From: a virus
DNA length: 26,053 bases
Virus record (IMG/VR): IMGVR_UViG_3300035190_000672
Span: 1 to 26,053 of that record
Direction: 5' to 3' (one strand)
Shown here: positions 20,383 through 26,053 of the stretch, one piece after another
Numbering within the stretch: the first letter of the stretch is position 1
Layout: every line of letters begins with the position of its first letter
The notes under the pieces: model-generated
Seen by the model: only the letters and a program-made list of their open reading frames with translations
The model's database searches: none
What the model was told of the DNA's origin: nothing
Made by a program: the position numbers and the translations under genes

Positions 20383-22080
20383 TTAGGCTATTTTTCTAGC
20401 GATAATATAAGACCGTTTTCTAGTAGTGTTCGGAACCGCTGGAGTAGTTACATTTTGACAAAACTCAATAGACACTTCTGTGTTATTTGTAACGACCTCA
20501 AGAAGTCCCATCAACTGCCTTTTATGGGTGAGAGAGGTAGTACTCGTTACCACTCTTTGTGAAATTGTTATGCTGTCATTTGCAACTACGCCGTTCGCTG
20601 TGCCAAGGGACTCAGCTCCGTAAAGCTCAAATAGTGTAGTTCTTATAGGGTTGTTGGCCCTTAATCCGAAAACATAGCCGCCGTTGGCTGTGGCTGCGGT
20701 AGCCGCAATACAGCAATCTATTTGATACATGCCAATAGGCAGAGTTACGGAAGTAAGTTTAATTGGGGTATTGTTAGTAGACTCTACATTTTCTTCTTTT
20801 ATTCCAACATAGGTAGCTCCGTAACGAGCGTCACCTAAAGCTCTGGTAACCGCGCTTGTGCCGTTGGTCAACGCCTGTCCTGTAAGTTCAACCTGCCCGC
20901 TGAAGGTATTATCGCCAGTAAAGGTTTGGTTTCCGGCTCGTCGTGCAATGTTCGTATTACAGGAAAGAGTATCTGTTGTGGGGTTAAAAATCAGCCCGTC
21001 CCCAATGGTAAATGTAAAATGGTCGATCCAAGTCGCATTATTAGCTGCGGCGCTAGTACATTTATAAGAACTTCCGTCATCCAGAGTCCAGATAGACCCA
21101 ACAACAAATCCTTTTGTGCTGTCGTCGGTAGCCGTTGGTGTAGTAGTGCCACAATGATCGACGCGACGTATCTCAAAGCCGTCAGGCTCCATTGTGTACA
21201 AGCGTCCGGCGTCCCACTTGAGTTCATAGGATAACGAGCATTTGAGAGCTACGCCTTTGCTGCCACCTAAACCAGCATCGGTAGTTCCTTTACTGACGCT
21301 TGAGCCGTTGTCAAAAGTAAGTCCGATACTTGAGAGATCCGTTGAAGTTGAGGTAGTGGAATCATCGGCGTGAAAGCCGTATATATCAACGTATGCTGCT
21401 ACATCAGTGTTTACTCCGTTTTCTTTTTGTTGAACGCCGAAACCCCAACCAGCGACCTCAGAGTCTGTGCTAAATCCGTTTCCATCAGGAGCTATGTCGA
21501 GCGTAATAATGGCACCAGTATCCATTGCTCCGCCAGCAAGAAGCAATGCTGGATCGCCAGTTAGGCCGACGGATTGGATAATTAAAAGAATAGGATCTCC
21601 GTTTGAGAAGTTTGTTGGGCTTGTCCCAAAAGAATCGTTACTTACCGGAATCTCAATATAGCTATTGGGTACAATAGTCGGGGTTCCGGTTACGGAAAAC
21701 TTCTGATACTTATTCGAGTTTGTCTTGGACTGAATAATTACATAGTCGTTACCTTTAATAATAGACAGCAACACATCGTAGTCATTGGTGTCAGATCCGA
21801 TATGGCTAACACGAATAGTAGAGGCAGTAATTTGATCTGCCTGATCCCATGTAATAAATGTTGACAACGGATCTCCACTCGTCGAAGTCGTTTTCGCAAC
21901 ATATGGGAACGTACTGGATGACAGTCCTGACGGTCCTTGTGGTCCTGCTGGACCCACTCCACCAGTAGGTCCGGCTGGTCCTACCGAACCCGCTGGTCCT
22001 TGGGCACCGTTCAAAGATAGCTTTAGCTCCGTGCCTTCGACGACGGACAACTTATACTTAGATGTTTCGTTACTAGCCAT
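20383..22080 (-). CDS. Tail fibre protein with collagen-like segment, 565 aa
   Basis: Residues 25-52 are nine Gly-X-Y triplets (GAQGPAGSVGPAGPTGGV and onwards), which form trimeric collagen-like stems in phage fibres. Before them lies a short N-terminal domain. The middle region (55-380) is beta-rich. A phage fibre motif ELTGQALTNGTSAVTRALGD leads to the C-terminal head (about 420-565), rich in alternating strands and ending RKRSYIIARKIA. The ATG overlaps the adaptor stop (TAATG). It probably binds the host receptor. It differs in sequence and shaft type from the second fibre. Confidence 0.88.
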   Translation of the reverse strand: MASNETSKYKLSVVEGTELKLSLNGAQGPAGSVGPAGPTGGVGPAGPQGPSGLSSSTFPYVAKTTSTSGDPLSTFITWDQADQITASTIRVSHIGSDTNDYDVLLSIIKGNDYVIIQSKTNSNKYQKFSVTGTPTIVPNSYIEIPVSNDSFGTSPTNFSNGDPILLIIQSVGLTGDPALLLAGGAMDTGAIITLDIAPDGNGFSTDSEVAGWGFGVQQKENGVNTDVAAYVDIYGFHADDSTTSTSTDLSSIGLTFDNGSSVSKGTTDAGLGGSKGVALKCSLSYELKWDAGRLYTMEPDGFEIRRVDHCGTTTPTATDDSTKGFVVGSIWTLDDGSSYKCTSAAANNATWIDHFTFTIGDGLIFNPTTDTLSCNTNIARRAGNQTFTGDNTFSGQVELTGQALTNGTSAVTRALGDARYGATYVGIKEENVESTNNTPIKLTSVTLPIGMYQIDCCIAATAATANGGYVFGLRANNPIRTTLFELYGAESLGTANGVVANDSITISQRVVTSTTSLTHKRQLMGLLEVVTNNTEVSIEFCQNVTTPAVPNTTRKRSYIIARKIA

Positions 22081-22412
22081 TATACGTTGCTGATGTTACT
22101 TACGGCATTAACGGTTCCGTAAAGAAGTTTAGTTGTTACCCCTGATAGGGTCCAGAAGAAGTCCCACTTGTACTGTCTTGTCGGGCTAAGGAGCTTTGTC
22201 TGGTCATCTGTCAAGGAAAACTTGATAGTTCCGCCGCCTTCTTCGGTAATGGTAAAGGCAGCTACCAGAGGCTTTTTGTGCTCTTCGCGGATCTCTGCGA
22301 TATAGGTCGATCCACTAAAATCAATAGGATCGTCATAGGCGTCGAGGACCCGCAACGTGAAATTGAAGTCCTCTCCGCAAGCGATGGAAAGGTTGTAGTT
22401 AGCCGCTGACAT
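22080..22412 (-). CDS. Tail-fibre adaptor-like protein A, 110 aa
   Basis: The protein starts MSAANYNLSIACGEDFNFTL and has PIDFSG, IAEIREEHKKPLVAAFTI and LLYGTVNAVSNISN. It matches the 125-aa protein at 19002-19379 in length and spacing, so the two are paralogues. The beta-rich fold and position just before a fibre gene suggest a fibre adaptor or baseplate component. The ATG at 22412 is 8 bases after a strong -10 box, whereas the TTG at 22421 would lie inside it; this decides the start. Confidence 0.72.
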   Translation of the reverse strand: MSAANYNLSIACGEDFNFTLRVLDAYDDPIDFSGSTYIAEIREEHKKPLVAAFTITEEGGGTIKFSLTDDQTKLLSPTRQYKWDFFWTLSGVTTKLLYGTVNAVSNISNV

Positions 22413-22420
22413 CGTGGACA

Positions 22421-22449
22421 AATATAGCTATTTGCCGTCTCTGTGTCAA
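22421..22449 (-). promoter_or_regulatory. Strong sigma-70-like promoter for the fibre segment
   Basis: TTGACA (22449-22444), a 17-base spacer and TATATT (22426-22421) give a near-consensus site. The ATG at 22412 lies 8 bases after the -10 box, so the leader would be 1-2 bases. The extended TATATTTG also fits the Bacteroidota -7 element TAnnTTTG, but one site cannot decide the host. Confidence 0.75.
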
Positions 22450-22452
22450 GGC

Positions 22453-22830
22453 TTAACGCTTCGGCTGTGCGAGTGCGCGTTCGATGGCGATCATGAAGCC
22501 GCCACCTTCTGGTGCGCTTTCTTTGCCCATCTTGCCCATCTTGCCGCAACCGCATTTCGCTTTGTCGCCGCCGCATTTCTCGCACATCTCGCCGCCTTCT
22601 TCGTTGGCTTCACCTTCAGCGCCTTCTTCCATTTCGCCTTCGCCTTCAGCGCCTTCTTCGTACTCCTCTTCTTCCATCTCTGGCTTCTCTGAGGCGAGCG
22701 GCATTCCGGCTACGGATACGGGCATCAGCATGCCGTCCATAGCGAGGAACTCAACTTCGGCGGTAAACGGTTTGGTCTCTGCGTCTTTAGGCAGTTTCAG
22801 GCCGTCGGGAATTGGGATGTGGTTTTTCAC
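22453..22830 (-). CDS. Acidic cysteine-containing small virion-region protein, 125 aa
   Basis: The N-terminal 45 residues (MKNHIPIPDGLKLPKDAETK, then FLAMDGMLMPVSVAGMPL) look like a small folded domain of a type found near phage capsid genes. Residues 50-80 are nearly all Glu and Gly. A cysteine cluster follows (CEKCGGDKAKCGCGK), suggesting metal binding, then a Gly/Met-rich tail. The start is a GTG at 22830, as no ATG is available upstream in frame. The gene begins after a terminator at 22873-22908 and has no clear promoter. Function unknown. Confidence 0.65.
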   Translation of the reverse strand: MKNHIPIPDGLKLPKDAETKPFTAEVEFLAMDGMLMPVSVAGMPLASEKPEMEEEEYEEGAEGEGEMEEGAEGEANEEGGEMCEKCGGDKAKCGCGKMGKMGKESAPEGGGFMIAIERALAQPKR

Positions 22831-22872
22831 GGTAATGTAAAGTTGAGTCTATAGAAAGCGGTATTAAGAAAG

Positions 22873-22908
22873 CCTGAACCCTACACTTTTTAAGGTGCAG
22901 GGTTCAGG
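22873..22908 (-). terminator. Terminator after the capsid-proximal gene pair
   Basis: CCTGAACCCT (22873-22882) pairs perfectly with AGGGTTCAGG (22899-22908). Extra pairs lie near the loop after one mismatch. On the minus strand CTTTCTT follows the stem, an imperfect U-tract. It lies 10 bases after the 58-aa gene, so it should reduce transcription into the next gene. No comparable U-tract exists on the plus strand. Confidence 0.7.
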
Positions 22909-22917
22909 GTTAGGGGA

Positions 22918-23094
22918 TCAGGCATCATCAGCGAGTTGGCTAGCATCGAGAGCATCGAGAGCGATGATCAGTTCGGCGATCGTGATGGTCTTGGGGCGTT
23001 GTGCCGACACGTCGTAGATCTGAACAAGATCGGTGAGTGCAACACTCGCACCAGCGAGTTTAGGTACAATTGGGGCGTCGTCTAGTGTAGGCAT
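22918..23094 (-). CDS. Small protein related to fibre N-termini, 58 aa
   Basis: An ATG at 23094 begins MPTLDDAPIVPKLAGASVAL and the frame ends at a TGA (22918-22920). The pattern of a short TLDD start, a D-x-V/L strand (LTDLVQIYDVSAQRPKTITI) and a Leu/Ala helix resembles the first 45 residues of the 194-aa protein at 19379-19963. It could be a separate copy of the same N-terminal module. It lies 60 bases after the major capsid gene and just before a terminator. Function unknown. Confidence 0.6.
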   Translation of the reverse strand: MPTLDDAPIVPKLAGASVALTDLVQIYDVSAQRPKTITIAELIIALDALDASQLADDA

Positions 23095-23110
23095 CGTAGT
23101 AAAGAGATGT

Positions 23111-23147
23111 GCTAGTGGTTCCGGCCTATTAGACCGGAACCACTAGC
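23111..23147 (-). other. Perfect 14-bp hairpin after the capsid gene
   Basis: GCTAGTGGTTCCGG (23111-23124) pairs with CCGGAACCACTAGC (23134-23147) around a 9-base loop. It lies 8 bases beyond the capsid stop. The minus-strand sequence after the stem (ACATCTCTTT) has only a delayed U-run, so it may be a weak terminator or an mRNA-stabilising hairpin. Confidence 0.8.
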
Positions 23148-23154
23148 GGGTTGA

Positions 23155-24489
23155 TTAGGCAGCTGGGGTTGCGCTGTTCCGTTTGAACAGGAGCGCGTAG
23201 CCCAACTCAGTCTTGATTGGCTTCGTCGCGCTGGCAAGGATACCACGGAAGAAACCAGTCGTGCCGTCAGGGTTGGTGATTTCGTTGAGGATGTTGGTCC
23301 ACTTGAAGTCACCACGATAGTTGACGGGATTGAAGGTCAGACCGTTCGAGCCCGACATCGGGTTCGGGATCTGCGACTCCATCACTTGCGGGTGGATGAT
23401 GTATGCAGCTTCGTAGTCAGCCGAGTCATAAGCAGGGTTGTAGCTGGTGATGCCGTTGGAAACGGTGTAAGGCTGAACGCGAGTCACAGCACCGGAAGCG
23501 ATCGTGAAGCGCGGGGCGAGATCGTCAACCAGATGGTAGAAACCACGGAAGGACTTCTCGACGCCGAGCGGAGCGATGAGTTCCGAGACTTTAGCGTTGT
23601 TGTAACGCACGTCGTCGCGGAAGCCAGCTTCGGTTTGCAGCGCGTAGGAAGCCTCAGAGCTGAGGACAACCGCGAAGACCGGACGACCGTTTTCCTTGCC
23701 GTACGATTCAGCAGAAGCGCCTTTACGGACGAGCTGGAAGTACAGCGTGTCGAGGATCTTGTTACTGATGTTGGCGGTTGGGGTATAGTCGTCTGTTGAG
23801 CCACTGGACACGAAGTCGTTGGTGAAATCAACTTCGGTGATCTGCTTGCCTTCAAACAGAGTGCCGAGCGATTGGTCGGTAATAGTCACGATAGGAGTGC
23901 CGGAAGCAAGGCAGGGAACAAGGTTCGCTGCGGTCTTCTCGTACTCGTCACGGTAACGGTTTTCCCATGTGTAGCGGCTCGACTCGGTGAGGAGGTCGAG
24001 GATAGCGCGGAGCTGCTCTTGACGGTGCGCGGCAAAGCGGAGGTCTTCGAGCGAGATCCTCGGCGACTCGATAACAGCACGCGAGATGCTGTAGTTCTTG
24101 AGTTGCTTGCTGAACTGGACATACGAACGCTTGTCGGATGCACCAGTACCGCGAGCGCCTTGGACATCGTCGGCAGCGTCTTTGAGGGGTTGGTTGAGAC
24201 CAGAAACGCCGAACACGTTAGCGTCGGTGTTGAGTGTGCCCAAGTTGCTCCATGTGACGCCTTGAACGGTACCACCAGTTGTGGCAGTAGCGGGGATCGC
24301 ACGGTCATAAACAAGGGTGGTCAATTGATAGCCCATACCTTCGGGGAAGGCCGACTGCTTAACGAGATCCATCCACGGAGAAGTGTGGAGGGTACGCTTG
24401 TAGATATCCTGACCGATGCGGTTAGCCTCTTCGGCGAGGATAGTGTTAATTGCGGAGGTTCCAGCGGAACCGAGATCGAATGTAGACAT
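23155..24489 (-). CDS. Major capsid protein, 444 aa
   Basis: The protein is 444 residues with the composition of a phage coat protein. It has an N-terminal helical region (INTILAEEANRIGQDIYKRT), a long alpha/beta domain and SYVQFSKQLKNYSISRAVIE. A later segment (RPVFAVVLSSEASYALQTEA) reads like a coat-protein core. It ends FKRNSATPAA. The evidence is length, layout and the acidic scaffold-like gene directly upstream. It builds the icosahedral shell. Transcription probably begins at the promoter at 24697-24725, giving a leader of about 200 bases, and there is a stable hairpin after the gene. The ATG lacks a Shine-Dalgarno. I do not assign a fold subtype from sequence alone. Confidence 0.85.
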   Translation of the reverse strand: MSTFDLGSAGTSAINTILAEEANRIGQDIYKRTLHTSPWMDLVKQSAFPEGMGYQLTTLVYDRAIPATATTGGTVQGVTWSNLGTLNTDANVFGVSGLNQPLKDAADDVQGARGTGASDKRSYVQFSKQLKNYSISRAVIESPRISLEDLRFAAHRQEQLRAILDLLTESSRYTWENRYRDEYEKTAANLVPCLASGTPIVTITDQSLGTLFEGKQITEVDFTNDFVSSGSTDDYTPTANISNKILDTLYFQLVRKGASAESYGKENGRPVFAVVLSSEASYALQTEAGFRDDVRYNNAKVSELIAPLGVEKSFRGFYHLVDDLAPRFTIASGAVTRVQPYTVSNGITSYNPAYDSADYEAAYIIHPQVMESQIPNPMSGSNGLTFNPVNYRGDFKWTNILNEITNPDGTTGFFRGILASATKPIKTELGYALLFKRNSATPAA

Positions 24490-24696
24490 AGTATTAAAAA
24501 GTTGGGGTTGAAAAAGGGGGGTTGGTGTTGGTTTGCTTTACTTTTGATTGAACATATTAGAACTGTTTTGTGGCACAGAGCGGCCAAATCAATCTTCCGT
24601 TAGGCGGTTAGTTTGTTGGGCACACAGACCCTTTATCGCGATTTCTAATAGAACTGCTTAATGGCCAGAGCAACCGTCAAAATCGTCGTTGCGAAT

Positions 24697-24725
24697 AATG
24701 TACGAAAAAAGGGGGTTGGTGTCAA
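24697..24725 (-). promoter_or_regulatory. Sigma-70-like promoter for the capsid gene, overlapping the scaffold terminator
   Basis: TTGACA (24725-24720), a 17-base spacer and TACATT (24702-24697) form a good promoter. The -35 box spans the 3' end of the terminator's first arm and its loop, and the spacer contains the second arm. Transcription would start near 24690, about 200 bases before the capsid ATG. Confidence 0.7.
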
Positions 24726-24734
24726 CCCCCTTTT
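24705..24734 (-). terminator. Terminator downstream of the scaffold gene
   Basis: On the minus strand AAAAGGGGGTTG pairs with CAACCCCCTTTT around a 4-base loop (12 bp), and a run of six Us follows (24710-24705). It lies 27 bases after the scaffold stop. On the plus strand only four Ts follow, so it may act weakly in that direction as well. Confidence 0.88.
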
Positions 24735-24760
24735 AACATTGTTGTAAAATCGTTTAACAA

Positions 24761-25915
24761 TTAACTTCCGAACGCACGATTGATAGCATCGATGAAGTTG
24801 CCTTCGCCGCCAGATCGTTTTGGACCACTACTAGTTGAACCAGACATCTTCGGCTCCGCGTTATCATATTCGGCCAACTTATCGGTGAGTGCTTCGATCT
24901 CTTTGCGGAGGCCAACGTATTCACGTACGATAGTAGGAAGCAACTGTGCCGACACCGCGTTGTAGGCGAAGTCAACCGGATGGATCACTGTAGGATCAAC
25001 CGAAGCGGCTTTGTTTTGGATCGCGTTGATATCGATCCCGTCGATTGTCTTGACGAACGGAAGTTTCTCCGTGATCCGTTCCACAACATTGCGTGTCACA
25101 TTCTGGCGCAACTGTGCCCGATCTGCGAGTTCCTGCTTACTCTTAACTTCTTCAAGCATCGCTGCTTCCTTTGCGGCTTCATTGACGTGTTCGTAAAGTA
25201 ACGCACGGCGCTCAAGGATCGGATCGATCTCTTCGATGATGCGGTAGATCCGTGCCTTGTCCCGCTCGGAAGCGTGTGGTAGAAGTTCAGAGAGTCGTTC
25301 GTCTTGTTGATCGGCATCGCCGAGGGCGAGCACGTCAATCAGTGCGTTGGCATCGATTTCATATTTGTCAGCGATTTGATCGGCCAAACCCATAAGTTCG
25401 CCGAGGGGCTTTGTAACAGATGCTTGGTAAGCGGATGTCTGTTCAAGATTTGTGAACATCCGTTCGTGTTCATACTGCATCAAGCGGCTCTGGAGCTGCT
25501 CGATGTCTTTGTTCTCGGCGATCGCGGAAAGCTCTTGTAGCTTCGCGTCCTGTTCCTTGGAGATCTGCCTCAGCTGTTCCAGTTCGGAACGGCTGCCTTT
25601 GAGTTCTTCCTTGAGCTGCTTGAAACGGTTGGCTGCCTTTGGAGTCCAGTCAACATCTTCGGTAAGCTGTTCGAGCGGGTCGTCTTCTACCGATTCGGAA
25701 GTCTCTTCAGTCTGTTGTGGCTCTGGTTCCGAGGATTCCTCGGCAACTGGTTCCGGTTGGGCGGCAACTGGTTCAGGGTTCAGGTCTCCGGATGAAACGT
25801 CAAGTTTTGCGAACGCAGCGTCGAGCGCGTCGGCAAAGGATGACTGTTCAGCGGTATCTGGAAGTTGCTCCATTGCTGGAGATTCCGTTACGGATTCGGC
25901 GTTATGTGAGTCCAT
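24761..25915 (-). CDS. Scaffolding-like head assembly protein, 384 aa
   Basis: The N-terminal 85 residues are acidic and Pro/Glu-rich (PEPVAEESSEPEPQQTEETS). Residues about 90-165 are a coiled coil (RFKQLKEELKGSRSELEQLR), and helical segments continue to about 350. The C-terminus is basic and Gly/Ser-rich, ending FIDAINRAFGS, a short helix typical of coat-binding scaffold ends. The layout and position just upstream of the capsid gene make a scaffold likely; no protease motif is seen. A separate terminator lies between the genes, and the capsid has its own promoter, which may help set different scaffold and coat levels. The start overlaps the partial upstream gene by 28 bases. Confidence 0.82.
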   Translation of the reverse strand: MDSHNAESVTESPAMEQLPDTAEQSSFADALDAAFAKLDVSSGDLNPEPVAAQPEPVAEESSEPEPQQTEETSESVEDDPLEQLTEDVDWTPKAANRFKQLKEELKGSRSELEQLRQISKEQDAKLQELSAIAENKDIEQLQSRLMQYEHERMFTNLEQTSAYQASVTKPLGELMGLADQIADKYEIDANALIDVLALGDADQQDERLSELLPHASERDKARIYRIIEEIDPILERRALLYEHVNEAAKEAAMLEEVKSKQELADRAQLRQNVTRNVVERITEKLPFVKTIDGIDINAIQNKAASVDPTVIHPVDFAYNAVSAQLLPTIVREYVGLRKEIEALTDKLAEYDNAEPKMSGSTSSGPKRSGGEGNFIDAINRAFGS

Positions 25916-26053
25916 TCAGTATTGGTGGTTTGTGTTTTGGTCGTGGGAAACTTGGTAAGTTTAAAGAGATCGGTGAATGCATCTCGATATCCGGCGTACC
26001 ATGCAAAGCGGAGATTGTTATCGTCCGCGTTTGATAGGGTAGCGTGTGAAGGG
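25888..26053 (-). CDS. C-terminal end of an unknown head gene (partial)
   Basis: An open frame enters from the right edge and ends at the TAA at 25890-25888, giving 54 visible residues, for example NLRFAWYAGYRDAFTDLFKL and ending EWTHITPNP. Codon choice looks like that of the neighbours, and the scaffold start lies inside its end (28-base overlap). Portal or head-tail genes are often found directly before the scaffold gene, so a portal C-terminus is possible but unproven. Another frame is also open here but less protein-like. Confidence 0.5.
   Translation of the reverse strand, partial: PSHATLSNADDNNLRFAWYAGYRDAFTDLFKLTKFPTTKTQTTNTEWTHITPNP

Larger units (their letters stand above)
24490..24760 (-). 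other. Non-coding leader of the capsid gene, 271 bases
   Basis: No convincing gene lies here. It holds the terminator/promoter complex (24697-24734) and two similar segments (24554-24581 and 24644-24671) sharing AGAACTG and CAGAGC in the same order. A G-rich plus-strand stretch at 24501-24534 reads C-rich in the mRNA, directly before the capsid start. The long untranslated leader stands out in an otherwise compact genome. Confidence 0.7.

Noticed and set aside
20858-20872. TTGACC with TACCAG 17 bases away inside the collagen-like fibre gene
   Set aside because: The -10 match is weak and no gene start lies nearby on that strand.
24501-24534. G-quadruplex in the capsid leader
   Set aside because: G-runs exist on the plus strand but are uneven (4, 6, 2, 2), and the transcribed strand is C-rich, so the case is weak.
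23872-24603. Long plus-strand open frame (243 codons) opposite the capsid gene
   Set aside because: It is the antisense shadow of the capsid gene's codon pattern, has no protein-like motif, and no promoter or neighbours support it.
1-26053. tRNA genes, integrase, repressor or insertion sequences
   Set aside because: I saw no tRNA-like T-arm sequence, recombinase motif, helix-turn-helix repressor or transposase in any frame. An exhaustive scan (tRNAscan-SE, profile search) was not possible.

Overview
The window is part of a tailed double-stranded DNA bacteriophage genome (Caudoviricetes), probably from an environmental virus. The calls rest on protein motifs alone. No integrase, repressor, terminase, complete portal gene or tRNA is visible, so lifestyle and host cannot be fixed. 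Coding density is very high and stop/start overlaps are common. Almost no gene has a recognisable Shine-Dalgarno sequence. Several promoters look like ordinary bacterial sigma-70 sites, so the phage probably uses host RNA polymerase.

Layout. (1) Positions 1-7573, plus strand: a run of small unknown genes, then the replication block. This holds a RecB/Cas4-like nuclease with four iron-sulfur-type cysteines, a possible ssDNA-binding or accessory protein, a small coiled-coil protein, a strong terminator, a family A DNA polymerase with 3'-5' exonuclease, and a primase-polymerase/SF3-helicase protein whose start overlaps the polymerase stop. (2) Positions 7530-11078, minus strand: a PD-(D/E)XK nuclease-like protein, a metallopeptidase-like protein, a T4-type lysozyme, a small basic protein, an amidase, two small membrane proteins (holin candidates) and a virion protein. 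The two strands converge at 7530-7573, where the genes overlap. A perfect terminator for the plus-strand operon lies inside the opposing gene. (3) Positions 11121-14635: an AT-richer accessory-looking block. It has a cysteine-cluster protein, an unknown beta-rich protein and a small unknown protein on the minus strand. Between them lie two plus-strand genes for repetitive low-complexity proteins, each behind a near-identical promoter. (4) Positions 14668-22412, minus strand: the tail and fibre block. It has an 879-residue protein with three long internal repeats and two adaptor-plus-fibre cassettes with homologous adaptors (one collagen-like fibre, one GGTG-repeat fibre), with two smaller proteins between them. 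(5) Positions 22453-26053, minus strand: the head block, with scaffold, major capsid protein, two small proteins and the end of one more gene at the right edge.

How it fits together: the plus strand carries replication, and the minus strand carries virion structure and lysis. Late expression appears divided by several internal sigma-70-like promoters. Three of these sit so close to the next ATG that the mRNA would be leaderless or nearly so. The capsid promoter is the exception: it is fused to the terminator of the scaffold gene and gives a leader of about 200 bases. The most unusual parts are the plus-strand repeat-protein pair with duplicated promoters at 12527-14312, the leaderless late promoters, and the terminator/promoter fusion upstream of the capsid gene.
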